Shown here piece after piece: positions 37,284 to 46,168 of a stretch of 64,000 nt of DNA. The notes beneath the pieces are model-generated. The model saw only the letters and a program-made list of their open reading frames with translations, searched no databases and was not told the DNA's origin. The stretch's first letter is position 1. Every line of letters begins with the position of its first letter. The stretch lies in the NCBI GenBank assembly GCA_965212525.1, contig CBDBVC010000049.1:1-64000 (forward strand), given 5' to 3'. The translations under genes were made by a program, and so were the position numbers. This DNA is from SZUA-38 sp965212525. GTDB lineage: Bacteria; Pseudomonadota; Gammaproteobacteria; Xanthomonadales; SZUA-38.

Positions 37284-38651
37284 TTAGGTCAGAAGCGGCA
37301 GTGCCAGCGTTGCAAATCCAAGAACGAGTGCAAAACCACACATGTCCGTGATGGTCGTCAGAATTGGCCCTGATGCCAGGGCAGGGTCCACGCGCATCCG
37401 TCGCAAGATCAAGGGCACCAGACCGCCAATCGAGACGGCAATCATTGTGTTTAGGGCAAGCGCAGCGCCCACGACGGCACCCAGCCAGCCATTGCCGTTC
37501 CAGAGGTAGGCTGCCATGGCGATGAGTCCGCCGAGAACCACGCCATTGACAAGGCCAACGCTCAATTCCTTACCCCAGACGCGCAAGACGTCTTTGGGAT
37601 TGATGATTCCAAGGGACAGTTCTCGCAGACTCACCGCGACGGCCTGATTGCCAGAGCACCCACTCATGTCTGAAACGATGGGCAGGAACACTGCCAGTGC
37701 AATCACGGCCGTGATGGTGTCCTGGTACAGTGCAATCACACTCGCAGCAATCAGATTGAGCACAATGTTCACTGACAACCATGAAAGTCGCCTTCGTGAT
37801 CGCGTCAGCACGTTCATGCTTCTGAATTCGTCGCCCGCAACAATGCCTGATTGCTTCAGGTGAGTTTCTTCCGATATTTGTGATGCGTGCTCGGTCACGG
37901 TCTCGCGGCGAACAATTCCCAACAGCTTACCCGTATCGTTAAGTACAGGGATGGCACTGAGCGCGTGCTCATCAAACACATCCTGCATCGCATCCATTGA
38001 CTCATCTGGGCTGAATGACAGGGCGTCAGTCATGACATCACCCAAGCGGGTTTGTGGATCGCGAAAAACAATTTCACGCAATCGGACAACGCCCGCCAGT
38101 CGACCCCGATCGGTGACATAAAGGTAGGGCACGTAGTGCGAAGCGTATTCAGACTCACGAGTGCGAAGTGCATCGAGTACCGTTTTAATGGTGTCTCTAA
38201 TGTTGAAAACAGTCAGTTCGGTCTGCATCAGGCCGCCCGCACTGTCCTCGTCGTATGTCATCAGTTGCGTCGCCACGCTTGCCTGGCTGTCTTCCATCTC
38301 CTCGAGAATGGCCTGAGCATCGTCACGATCCATTGATCCGAGAATATCGGCCTGTACATCACTCGCGACCGACTCCACAATTTGCGCCGCATCTTCAGCT
38401 GGCATATCGTCCAGAATCTCGACCACCTGCGATTCTGGCAATTCGTCGATCAAATCGGCAGCACTGCTGGGCGAAAGCACAGTCAGTAATGTCTTTTGTT
38501 CGTCGTCAGACAGACGAAATACAGACCGTATCAAGTCTTCTGGTGATAAAGCCCCGATATGCGTTTCGAGTTTCGCCAGTTCATTGTTCTGCAGGAGGGT
38601 CCGGATAGTTAACCAATGTTTTTCGTCGATTGTACTCATAGTGAACTTCAT
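37284..38651 (-). CDS. mgtE: MgtE-family magnesium transporter
   Basis: A 455-residue protein. An N-terminal right-handed helical superhelix (DEQKTLLTVLSPSSAADLIDELPESQVVEILDDMPAEDAAQIV in parts), two CBS domains (VPYLYVTDRGRLAGVVRLREI and SAIPVLNDTGKLLGIVRRETV in parts, about 135-260), and five spans at 285-455. In the membrane part are SDMSGCSGNQAVAVSLRELSLG, the pore motif of MgtE, and LPLVLRRMRVDPALASGP-like (PLILRRMRVDPALASGPILT). Mg2+ binding to the CBS and N domains closes the pore, so uptake is self-limiting. It is convergent with tamB. Start at 38651 or Met 38639. Confidence 0.93.
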   Translation of the reverse strand: MKFTMSTIDEKHWLTIRTLLQNNELAKLETHIGALSPEDLIRSVFRLSDDEQKTLLTVLSPSSAADLIDELPESQVVEILDDMPAEDAAQIVESVASDVQADILGSMDRDDAQAILEEMEDSQASVATQLMTYDEDSAGGLMQTELTVFNIRDTIKTVLDALRTRESEYASHYVPYLYVTDRGRLAGVVRLREIVFRDPQTRLGDVMTDALSFSPDESMDAMQDVFDEHALSAIPVLNDTGKLLGIVRRETVTEHASQISEETHLKQSGIVAGDEFRSMNVLTRSRRRLSWLSVNIVLNLIAASVIALYQDTITAVIALAVFLPIVSDMSGCSGNQAVAVSLRELSLGIINPKDVLRVWGKELSVGLVNGVVLGGLIAMAAYLWNGNGWLGAVVGAALALNTMIAVSIGGLVPLILRRMRVDPALASGPILTTITDMCGFALVLGFATLALPLLT

Positions 38652-38876
38652 TTTTCTCAGGATATTAGGGCAGACAGTTCAATTAAATATCAGGTTTGTT
38701 GAGTGCATTGTCATCATCTCTCATGTGCGATCTATTTGTACAGAACAATCCATTTGTTAGGGGTACAATGCACTCAATATCGTAGTTCAATAGAATGGAT
38801 ATTTAGATTTAGCTTTGAGCACCGATCCAACTGTGTGAAATGCGATCCTTGCGTTGATGAATCAGGGCCCGAATAG

Positions 38877-39719
38877 ATGGATATCAAGTTACTGACCACT
38901 TTTGTTGATCTGGTTGCCACACGAAATTTTAGTAAGACAGCAGAAAATTTGTACATCACTCAGGCTGCTGTAAGTCAACGAATCAAGCTGCTCGAGGAGT
39001 CACTCGACACTGCGCTTTTTGTCAGGAAACACAGAAACCTGATGCTCAGCGAGGCAGGCCATCGTCTGCTGCCCTATGCAGAGACGATCACCAGTGATTG
39101 GGCAATGGCAAGGCAGACGGCCGCACTTGTCGTGGATGTCCCGCTGATTACAGTGGCTTCAACTGCGGGGTTGTGGCGGTACTCAATTCAGGATTGGTTT
39201 TGTCAGTCAACACTACTCAGCGAAAATTCGATCAATGCACTTTCGCTTTCCCCAGTCGAGCTGGGGCGTCAGATTTTTGAGGACACCATCGATTTGGCTA
39301 TCACGCTAGAGCCCAACCCAAACGAGGATTTCACTTCTCGCAAAATCCGTCAATTCAAATTGGGTCTATTGTCCAGCGTACCAGGACAGACTTTTCCAGG
39401 AGCCCTGGAGTCTGACTACGTGGTGGTCGATTGGGGTGATTCGTTCATGCGGTTTCATCTTGCCAAGATCAAACAGACAGCCAATACGTCCACGAACCTG
39501 TCGTCTATCGCTATTGCACTACTTCGCAGTCGTGGCGGGTCTGCCTATTTGCCGCTGACACTACTCGATGACGCGAATCCTGATGGATTTCACGTGGTTG
39601 ATGGCGCACCGCTATTCAGCCGATGGATCTATGGCGTGTTTCGCAAATCCCATCGTTACGCGCATGCGTTGAACGGGTTGTGCGATGCATTGAGACAACA
39701 CGACAAGCCAACTGAATAG
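38877..39719 (+). CDS. LysR-family transcriptional regulator
   Basis: A 280-residue protein, slightly short for LysR (about 300). The N-terminal winged helix-turn-helix is typical: MDIKLLTTFVDLVATRNFSKTAENLYITQAAVSQRIKLLEES in parts, with ARNF-to-LFVRKHRNLMLSEAGHRLLPYA. The C-terminal effector domain (about 85-270) is divergent, reminiscent of HdfR. It lies in a 225-base region divergent from mgtE, so it may control mgtE. No LysR box is obvious; the divergent region is AT-rich. The target is unknown. Confidence 0.85.
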   Translation: MDIKLLTTFVDLVATRNFSKTAENLYITQAAVSQRIKLLEESLDTALFVRKHRNLMLSEAGHRLLPYAETITSDWAMARQTAALVVDVPLITVASTAGLWRYSIQDWFCQSTLLSENSINALSLSPVELGRQIFEDTIDLAITLEPNPNEDFTSRKIRQFKLGLLSSVPGQTFPGALESDYVVVDWGDSFMRFHLAKIKQTANTSTNLSSIAIALLRSRGGSAYLPLTLLDDANPDGFHVVDGAPLFSRWIYGVFRKSHRYAHALNGLCDALRQHDKPTE

Positions 39720-39729
39720 CAATACAAGT

Positions 39730-39801
39730 GGCCGCTCACTGGCAGGTAATAGAATTCGCCCCAGCCCTCCCGTGCGATTGGCATAGAACCAGTGAACGGC
39801 C
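39730..39801. repeat. Long inverted repeat between convergent genes
   Basis: GGCCGCTCACTGG (39730-39742) and CCAGTGAACGGCC (39789-39801) pair at 12 of 13 positions around a 46-base centre. It lies between the LysR stop and the stop of the next, convergent gene. It may be a two-way terminator or a relic of a small mobile unit. Confidence 0.6.
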
Positions 39802-39809
39802 GATAAACT

Positions 39810-40109
39810 TCAAAAACTCAGTGGTGAAAATTCGTCGTAATCCTGTATATCCCGCTTGAGCTGCTTCAGCTCCTTGATGTAATCAATCCTCGAGCGGGCA
39901 TTTCTTAACGAGCGATTCGGTACAAAAAACAGGGTTTCGTCCTCGTAGCGCCAGTCATGTCGATAGCCGTATTTATCAAGCATCGATTCGGTTTCATCGC
40001 CCTCGTCCATGTCGTCGATGTCTTCCATGTCCGCGTCTGCCCTGACGTCATCGATCGAATCAAATTCGTCGTAGTCGTTGATGTCGTCCGGATAGCGATT
40101 TGTGTTCAT
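39810..40109 (-). CDS. Small acidic hypothetical protein
   Basis: A 99-residue protein from the ATG at 40109 (AGAGGA 8 bases upstream). The N-terminal half is very acidic (YDEFDSIDDVRADADMEDIDDMDEGDE in parts); the C-terminal half holds FVPNRSLRNARSRIDYIKELKQLKRDIQDYDEF, an amphipathic helix. No recognised family; the tail faintly recalls short acidic proteins of pseudomonads, but not enough to name one. It may bind a basic partner. It is the last gene of the lower-GC block. Confidence 0.5.
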   Translation of the reverse strand: MNTNRYPDDINDYDEFDSIDDVRADADMEDIDDMDEGDETESMLDKYGYRHDWRYEDETLFFVPNRSLRNARSRIDYIKELKQLKRDIQDYDEFSPLSF

Positions 40110-40510
40110 TGTCACGTCCTCTTGTTCAGGTGACTCGCCAGTTCATTTTGTTAGAAAACCGACAAAAGTAAAACGAAAGTTTTTTATCAGTAGTATTACA
40201 ATCTCTTATTCGTTGAAACCTGCATTGGTATGTTTATAAAAATCATATAAATCAGTGACATGAAGATCATTCTCGCCCTGGTGTCTTCGCAAGGTTTCAA
40301 TAGGAATTGAATGAATCTGACATGCATTTACAAAACAAACTCGGTAGTGGACCTGGCAGACGATCACTGAGAAAGTGTCACGCTCAATGGACTGGTCAAG
40401 TACTCATGATGTGACGCATAATGTCGTTGCACAGTCACTTGATCATCAACAAAATTCACAGGACATCGCCGAGGAAAGCCGATGCGTCACATCAACAGGT
40501 GGATTGAATC
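40110..40510. other. Gene-free promoter region upstream of rimK
   Basis: About 400 AT-rich bases between the divergent small acidic gene and rimK. It has several A/T tracts (40160-40200, and GTTTATAAAAATCATATAAATC near 40230) that would serve as UP or -10 elements. A run GTGACGC/GTCAC repeated at 40377-40435 could be an operator. No open frame looks coding and no known RNA is recognised. Confidence 0.4.
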
Positions 40511-41416
40511 ATGAAAATAGCCATTCTGAGCCGTTCAAGGAATATCTATTCAACACGACGCCTCAAGGAGGCAGGCATTGCCCGAGGCCACGATGTGGAC
40601 GTGATCGACACGCTGCAGTGCTACATGGACATCACCAAAAGCCGTCCCGCCGTGCGATACAAGGGTGAAGAACTGCCGCAATACGATGCGGTAATCCCGC
40701 GTATTGGTGCCTCCATCACGTTTTATGGCACGGCCGTGGTTCGGCAGTTCGAAATGATGGGCACATTCTGCGTCAACGAATCGGTGGCGATCAGTCGGGC
40801 CCGGGACAAGCTGCGGTCACTTCAGTTGTTGTCACGCAAGGGTGTCGGCCTGCCGCGTACGGGGTTTGCCAGTCGAGCCGACAAGATCAAGGACATCATC
40901 CGGAATGTTGGCGGCGCGCCATTGGTGATCAAACTGCTTGAAGGTACCCAGGGTATCGGCGTGGTGCTGGCCGACACCAACAAGGCGGCCGAGAGCATCA
41001 TCGAGGCATTCATGGGGCTGAATGCCAATATCCTGGTACAGGAATTCATCAAGGAAGCGGGCGGTGCCGATATTCGATGTTTTGTCATCGGCAATCGTGT
41101 GGTCGCGGCCATGAAACGACAGGGCGCCGAAGGCGAATTCCGATCCAATCTGCACCGCGGCGGCACGGCACAACTGATCAAGCTTTCACGCGAGGAACGG
41201 GAGACAGCGGTGAGTGCAGCCCGGGTCATGGGCTTGAATGTCTGCGGTGTTGATATCCTGCAATCCAACAACGGACCGGTGGTCATGGAAGTCAACTCAT
41301 CACCCGGTCTTGAAGGCATTGAGGCGGCGACAGAAAAAGACGTCGCAGGCATGATATTCGAATTCATTGAAAAAAAGGCCAAACCGAACAGCACACGCAC
41401 TCGCGGCAAGGGGTGA
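40511..41416 (+). CDS. rimK: RimK-family alpha-L-glutamate ligase (ATP-grasp)
   Basis: A 301-residue ATP-grasp ligase. RimK adds glutamates to the C terminus of ribosomal protein S6 in E. coli and makes poly-alpha-glutamate in vitro. The N-terminal preATP-grasp domain (MKIAILSRSRNIYSTRRL) leads to DAVIPRIGASITFYG, SRARDKLRSLQLLSRKGVGLPRT (in parts), LLEGTQGIGVVLAD, VQEFI and the Mg2+/ATP closing motif VMEVNSSPGLEGIE. All expected residues are present. An AGGTGGA site lies 7 bases before the ATG. It begins a cassette of three genes with the aspartoacylase-like enzyme and a RimB-like protease. Confidence 0.93.
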   Translation: MKIAILSRSRNIYSTRRLKEAGIARGHDVDVIDTLQCYMDITKSRPAVRYKGEELPQYDAVIPRIGASITFYGTAVVRQFEMMGTFCVNESVAISRARDKLRSLQLLSRKGVGLPRTGFASRADKIKDIIRNVGGAPLVIKLLEGTQGIGVVLADTNKAAESIIEAFMGLNANILVQEFIKEAGGADIRCFVIGNRVVAAMKRQGAEGEFRSNLHRGGTAQLIKLSREERETAVSAARVMGLNVCGVDILQSNNGPVVMEVNSSPGLEGIEAATEKDVAGMIFEFIEKKAKPNSTRTRGKG

Positions 41417-41419
41417 GAC

Positions 41420-42433
41420 GTGCGTGAGTTGATCATCAACGGACAGTCGATCATACGGGGTATGCGCCAGGATCTGCGACTACCGGTGGCGAGTCTGTAC
41501 ACGGATCTGCCCGTTGATATCCCCGTCACGGTGATCCGGTCTCGCCAAGACGGCCCAACCGTGTTCGTGTGCGCCGCCATCCATGGCGATGAACTCAACG
41601 GGATTGAAATCGTGAGACGACTGATTCGAATGAAATCTCTGAAGCTGCGTCTTGGTACACTGATCCTGATTCCGATCGTCAACATGTACGGGGTGCTGAA
41701 CCAGGATCGCTACATGCCAGACCGCCGTGATCTGAATCGGATGTTCCCGGGTTCTGAGAAGGGCTCACTGGCTGGTCGCGTGGCCAATCGGTTCTTTACT
41801 GAAATCGTCTCTCAGTGTGATATCGGCATCGATCTTCATACCGGAGCCATGCACCGATCGAATCTGCCGCAGGTCAGGGCGCAACTGGATGATCACGACA
41901 CCTGCGTTCTCGCTGAGACTTTCGGTGTGCCCGTGTTGCTGAACGCCAATCTTCGCGACGGTTCCCTGCGTGAGGCGGCATCCAGAAACAACGTCAAGAT
42001 GTTGCTGTACGAGGCCGGCCAGGCGCTGCGGTTTGATGAATTGTGCATCCGTATGGGCGTGCGTGGGATCATGAACGTGCTGAGTCATCTGGGTATGGTG
42101 AAACGGCCAATGCGCAAGAAGTCAGTCTTGCCGTTCATCGCCGACAAGAGCAGTTGGGTCCGTTCCAGCAGCAGCGGTATCGTGCATTCACAGCGCCAGC
42201 TGGGCGACGTTGTTGAATCGAATGACGTCCTCGCCACGATTTTCAGCCCAAATGGTAAACGAATCGACAGCGTGGCGGCGAAGCGCAGCGGTATTATCAT
42301 CGGTAAACAGAATATTCCCCTGGTGCACGAAGGTGATGCCCTGTTTCACATTGCCTACTTTTCCGAATCGGACGAAGAGGTTGCCGAACACATCGATCGA
42401 ATGGAAGCACTGCTGGATGAACCATTGAAATAA
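41420..42433 (+). CDS. Succinylglutamate desuccinylase/aspartoacylase family protein
   Basis: A 337-residue zinc hydrolase of the M14-like AspA/AstE branch. Zinc ligands lie in CAAIHGDELNGIEIVRRLIR (His and Glu of HGDE) and in GIDLHTGAMHRSNLPQ (His of LHTG). Members cleave N-acyl-aspartate/glutamate. GTG at 41420 is the start, two bases after the rimK stop, so the genes are coupled. A C-terminal beta domain (about 240-330) with GIIIGKQNIPLVHEGDALFHIAYF resembles a lipoyl-like fold in this subfamily. In this setting it might cut acidic peptide bonds made by RimK, but that is inference. Confidence 0.85.
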   Translation: MRELIINGQSIIRGMRQDLRLPVASLYTDLPVDIPVTVIRSRQDGPTVFVCAAIHGDELNGIEIVRRLIRMKSLKLRLGTLILIPIVNMYGVLNQDRYMPDRRDLNRMFPGSEKGSLAGRVANRFFTEIVSQCDIGIDLHTGAMHRSNLPQVRAQLDDHDTCVLAETFGVPVLLNANLRDGSLREAASRNNVKMLLYEAGQALRFDELCIRMGVRGIMNVLSHLGMVKRPMRKKSVLPFIADKSSWVRSSSSGIVHSQRQLGDVVESNDVLATIFSPNGKRIDSVAAKRSGIIIGKQNIPLVHEGDALFHIAYFSESDEEVAEHIDRMEALLDEPLK

Positions 42434-42449
42434 GGACAGACAACAGACA

Positions 42450-42893
42450 ATGACGCTTGATCAGGACAAACTCATCATAGGCAGCCTCGAAATCTGTGAT
42501 CTGCCTGAATTGGACATTGACAATCTGCAGGTGCGTATCGACACGGGCGCTCAGACTTCCTCGCTGCACGTGGATCACCTCAACAGCATCATTGTGCGCG
42601 GCAAACCCTGGGTCGAGTTCGAGATCCATCCCGACATTCACAATGTATCGCATGTGATCAAGTGTCGCTCACGCGTCAAGGACATTCGGCGGGTCAAGTC
42701 ATCCAATGGTGAATCACAGCAGCGTTACGTCATCGTCACGCCGATCGTTCTTGGGCAACAGCAATGGCCGATTGAAATCACACTGACCGACCGTTCCGAC
42801 ATGAGTTACCTCATGCTGCTGGGGAGGGAGGGCATGGCTAACCGTGTGCTGGTAGACCCGTCGCAGACCTATCTGGCCAGAAAAGAGCCCTGA
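42450..42893 (+). CDS. rimB: RimB-like ATP-dependent zinc protease (retropepsin-like)
   Basis: A 147-residue protein of the DUF785 family, often named ATP-dependent zinc protease. The signature is RIDTGAQTSSLHVDHL: a DTGA loop as in retropepsins. The rest shows RVKDIRRVKSSNGESQQRYVIVTPI in parts and the second conserved block LTDRSDMSYLMLLGREGMANRVLVDPS. In pseudomonads RimB trims the glutamate tail that RimK adds to S6. It follows the aspartoacylase-like gene by 16 bases, completing a rimK-based cassette. The catalytic chemistry of the family is not settled. Confidence 0.85.
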   Translation: MTLDQDKLIIGSLEICDLPELDIDNLQVRIDTGAQTSSLHVDHLNSIIVRGKPWVEFEIHPDIHNVSHVIKCRSRVKDIRRVKSSNGESQQRYVIVTPIVLGQQQWPIEITLTDRSDMSYLMLLGREGMANRVLVDPSQTYLARKEP

Positions 42894-42941
42894 GCCGGCC
42901 CTGCGATCCGCGTGCGCTGTCAGCGTGACTCCCTGGCTGTA

Positions 42942-43778
42942 TCAGGCTTCCATGTAATGCGACACAATGACCGTGATGTTGTCGTCGCCACCGGCCTCAT
43001 TGGCTGCCTCGACCAGATTCTGGCATGCCTGCTCGGCCGATTCGGCCCGCTGGACAATCTCATCCATGCGATCATCCTCAACCTGGCCCGACAGCCCGTC
43101 CGAGCACAGAATGAGTGAATCACCGGGGCTCAGTGTGGCGCGATAGGTTCGGGGCGTGATCTCGGCGTCTTCCTTGGCAACGATGGCCTGTGACAGGACA
43201 TGCGACATCGGGCTGCGTTCGAGGTCTTCCTCGTCCATCACGCCACGGTCAATCATTTCCTGTCCAAAGGTGTCATCACGGGTGATCTGATTGAATTCAT
43301 CCCCTCGTTTCAGGTAACAGCGGCTGTCACCCACATGCACCACGTAGAGATCGGGCCAGTTGATGTAGGCCAGGGTAATCGTGGTGCCCATGCCAGAGGT
43401 GTCCTGGCTTTTCTCGAGCTGCTCTTCCATCACCTCCTGACATTGCCGCACGGCATCGACCAGCACGTCCTCGATCTGTCCGGCCTCGGCCTGGCTGGAA
43501 TAGAACCAGGTCATGGTGCGGTGCAGGTAATGATTGATGGTCTTCACCGCCAGCTGGCTGGCCACATCGCCGCTGATGTGTCCGCCCATGCCATCGGCTA
43601 TGATCAGCAGATCACCCTCGCTTTCACCCAGGGTGGGTGCATGCTCGTCCTTGGGCAGATTGGATGCGACCACCTCGATGGCCTTGTGCAGGCGTGCGAC
43701 GAGAAATGAATCCTCATTGCGCTTGCGTTTCTGACCGACGTGGCTCAATCCATTCACATCGCATTGAATCTGATTCAT
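42942..43778 (-). CDS. PP2C-family Ser/Thr protein phosphatase
   Basis: A 278-residue cytosolic phosphatase (start ATG 43778 with GGAG 8 bases upstream). PP2C motifs: GQKRKRNEDSF, LLIIADGMGGHISGDVAS, GMGTTITLAYI, LYVVHVGDSRCYLKRGDEFNQITRDDT in parts, LILCSDGLSGQVEDDR and GGDDNITVIVSHY. The Asp residues at ADGMGG and GGDDN bind two Mn2+/Mg2+ ions. Such stand-alone PP2C enzymes often oppose a Hanks-type kinase or control secretion systems, but no kinase is near. It is divergent from terC and lies behind the rimK cassette. Confidence 0.9.
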   Translation of the reverse strand: MNQIQCDVNGLSHVGQKRKRNEDSFLVARLHKAIEVVASNLPKDEHAPTLGESEGDLLIIADGMGGHISGDVASQLAVKTINHYLHRTMTWFYSSQAEAGQIEDVLVDAVRQCQEVMEEQLEKSQDTSGMGTTITLAYINWPDLYVVHVGDSRCYLKRGDEFNQITRDDTFGQEMIDRGVMDEEDLERSPMSHVLSQAIVAKEDAEITPRTYRATLSPGDSLILCSDGLSGQVEDDRMDEIVQRAESAEQACQNLVEAANEAGGDDNITVIVSHYMEA

Positions 43779-43934
43779 CCGGCACACTCCAGAGCTGACT
43801 GTCGATCAATCCTAACGCATTCGCCGCAATCATTGAAATCGTTCCTTCAATGGCGTGATTTTGTACGGGATGTGGGCAATAATTGGCCCAATCACTGCTG
43901 ACAGGGTCGTACAAGGCCTGAATTGTGACGCCAC

Positions 43935-44656
43935 ATGTTTGAATGGATCTACAGCCCTGAAGCCTGGGTTGCTCTGGGCACTCTCACTGCGCTGGAAGTG
44001 GTGCTCGGCATAGACAATATCGTGTTTATCTCGATCCTTGCCAATTCACTGCCGGAGGAGCAACGTGAGCGGGCTCGGCGCATCGGCATTGCCATGGCGA
44101 TGCTCAGCCGATTGCTGCTGCTGTTTTCGATTGCCTGGATTATGGGCCTGACGGCAACGCTGTTCAGCATTGGCGGGCACGAATTCTCCGGCAGGGACCT
44201 GGTATTGATTCTGGGAGGCTTGTTTCTGCTCACCAAGGCTACCCTGGAGATACACAAATCGTTCGAGCCCACACCGTCGGCAGACAAGGCGCACACAGCC
44301 ACAACCCTCAAATCTGTGGTCATTCAGGATTGCCATTCTGGATCTGGTGTTTTCGCTGGACTCGGTGATTACGGCAATTGGTCTGGCTGAACACATCATG
44401 GTGATGGCCATCGCCATCATCATCTCGGTGATCGTGATGTTGCTGACTGCCCGGGCAATCTGTGATTTCATCGAACGAAATCCGACCATGAAAATGCTGG
44501 CACTTTCCTTCCTGGATCATGCTGGGTCTGGTACTGGTGGTCGAGGGATTCGATCAGGAAGTGCCGAAGGGTTATATCTACTTCGCCATGCTGTTCTCAG
44601 TTTGTGTGGAGATGCTCAACATTCGAATGCGCAAGAAGACACCATCAGCCTCATGA
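43935..44656 (+). CDS. TerC-family membrane protein, two +1 frameshifts
   Basis: Reads as a 239-residue, seven-span TerC-like protein after two inserted G bases are skipped. Frame one: WVALGTLTALEVVLGIDNIVFISILANSLP, the TerC core with the conserved Asp. After an extra G near 44328 it continues IAILDLVFSLDSVITAIGLAEHIMVM; after another near 44515 IMLGLVLVVEGFDQEVPKGYIYFAMLFSVCVEMLNIRMRKK. The length is 3n+2, as required. TerC relatives export Mn2+ or take part in metal insertion for secreted proteins; they are linked to tellurite resistance by name only. MscS follows. Confidence 0.85.
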
Positions 44657-44798
44657 ATCCGTCATGCATCCAAAAAGCTGACTCGATACACGGTTACTCA
44701 GCTGACGCTGCTTGTTCCATGCGGGCGTCTGGTGGCTCGGCAATCCATTGCAGCGGGCCAGGCAGCGTCCCGCGCCTGACCAGGGAGAATCTGTTCCG

Positions 44799-45779
44799 GT
44801 GAAGACAAAAACCGTCATCCTGATCGTTCTGGCAGCGCTGGTTGTCCTGAGCTACCTGTTGCCTGAAGCACTACAGTCCGAACTTCAGGATGAGTGGTTC
44901 AACTTCACGCTGGGACGCTACGAACTCTCGCTGTACCGGATCTCCCAGTCGCTGCTGATCATCATCGTCGCGTTCTGGGCCATTCGCCTGCTGCTCCGCC
45001 AGATCGAATCGGTGCTGGTGCGCAGGAACGTGTTTCGGTCATCCAGCCGGCTGCTGTTGATCCGCTTGGTCCAGGGCGTGCTGTATTTCGTCCTGTTCAT
45101 GATCATCCTGTCGAATCTGGGCATCGATCTGACCGCACTGGCCATCTTTTCGGGCACCATCGGCATCGGTCTCGGTTTCGGCCTGCAGAAGATTGCATCG
45201 AACTTCATCAGCGGCATCATCCTGTCATCGGAGAACGCCATCAACGAGGGCGATCTGCTTGAACTGACTGACGGCACGCTCGGTTTTGTGAGGAAGATTG
45301 GTGCCCGGCACATTTTACTGGAGGGGCTGGACAGCAAGGAATTCATGGTGCCCAACGAGGAGTTCATCAACAACCGTGTGGTGAACTGGACCTACAGTGA
45401 TCAGCAGGCACGAATCGATATTCCATTCGGCGTCGCCTATGGGACGAACCTGCGACGTGTGCGCGAGATTGTGCTGGAGATTGCCGGTCAGCACGAGCGC
45501 GGTTCACAATCGACCCCGCCGGGCTGTTTCGTGACAGGCTTTGGTGACAGCTCCATCGATTTCATACTCTACTTCTGGCTGTCTGATGTCACCAAGGGCA
45601 TCGCACCGGTGCGGGGCGACATCTATCTCAGTATGTGGGAGGCGTTCGAGCGCGAGGGCATCACCATTCCGTTCCCGCAGCGGGATGTACACATGATCCC
45701 GGTTTCCGGACAAATTGGTTCAGAGCAAAGCGGCCAGACTGGCGAGCACGACCAGACCGACACAAAAAAGCCGTCCTGA
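44799..45779 (+). CDS. MscS-type mechanosensitive channel
   Basis: A 326-residue protein from GTG 44799, with GGGAGA 11 bases upstream; the frame runs upstream but that part is not protein-like. Three spans: VILIVLAALVVLSYLLPEA, SLLIIIVAFWAIRLLL and LVQGVLYFVLFMIILSNLGI, then the pore helix with the Gly/Ala pattern TIGIGLGFGLQKIASNFISGIILSSENAINEGD in parts and the MscS beta domain (VRKIGARHILLEG, FMVPNEEFINNRVVNW). The C-terminal cage has PFPQRDVHM, the conserved end of MscS. It opens under membrane tension to release osmolytes. Its last bases form part of the ssrA terminator hairpin. Confidence 0.92.
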   Translation: MKTKTVILIVLAALVVLSYLLPEALQSELQDEWFNFTLGRYELSLYRISQSLLIIIVAFWAIRLLLRQIESVLVRRNVFRSSSRLLLIRLVQGVLYFVLFMIILSNLGIDLTALAIFSGTIGIGLGFGLQKIASNFISGIILSSENAINEGDLLELTDGTLGFVRKIGARHILLEGLDSKEFMVPNEEFINNRVVNWTYSDQQARIDIPFGVAYGTNLRRVREIVLEIAGQHERGSQSTPPGCFVTGFGDSSIDFILYFWLSDVTKGIAPVRGDIYLSMWEAFEREGITIPFPQRDVHMIPVSGQIGSEQSGQTGEHDQTDTKKPS

Positions 45780-45788
45780 GACGGCTTT
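45764..45788 (-). terminator. Intrinsic terminator of ssrA, shared with the mscS end
   Basis: Perfect 9-bp stem AAAGCCGTC / GACGGCTTT (45767-45775, 45780-45788) with the 4-base loop CTGA. Read on the minus strand it is followed by a run of T (45769-45764). It lies 12 bases beyond the ssrA 3' end and overlaps the mscS stop codon, so it can end both transcripts. Confidence 0.85.
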
Positions 45789-45799
45789 GATCTTGAGTG

Positions 45800-46159
45800 T
45801 GGTGGAGGCGGCGGGAGTCGAACCCGCGTCCGCAAGCCCTCCGCTTCAGGCTCTACATGCTTAGATTACGTCTTTTGGTTTCACGCAACAGGCTCCGACG
45901 TTCAGGATCCTGTATTGCTAGCCCCTAAGGGTTTTAGCGCCAATACCCGAGGCAAATATTGCCGCGAGCTTGTGTGAATGACGCCCATGGCTGACGCACA
46001 AGCACATCAGGTGGGCGGCTTTAAGACTGTTTTTTAGGCAGCTAAAGCGTAGTTGTCATCGTTGGCAACTATAAGTTTATAACGGGTTTAACGAGGTTCG
46101 TTATCTCCTCGGCATGCACCTGGAAGTTTTGTGACCCACGTCGAAGCCAGAACGCCCCC
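45800..46159 (-). ncRNA. ssrA: Transfer-messenger RNA (tmRNA)
   Basis: A 360-base one-piece tmRNA. The 5' end GGGGGCG pairs with CGCCTCC before the 3' terminal ACCA to make the tRNA-like acceptor stem; the T-arm is GCGGGTTCGACTCCCGC. The D-arm-like start GTTCTGGCTTCGACG is typical. The tag reading frame (46066-46034) reads GCC AAC GAT GAC AAC TAC GCT TTA GCT GCC TAA, i.e. ANDDNYALAA. With SmpB, tmRNA rescues ribosomes stalled on broken mRNAs and marks the product for proteolysis. smpB is 134 bases upstream on the same strand. Confidence 0.98.
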
Positions 46160-46168
46160 GGTAATCGG

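Noticed and set aside
45800..46159. A tRNA gene at the ssrA 3' end
   Set aside because: The T-arm and acceptor belong to the tmRNA; there is no anticodon arm.
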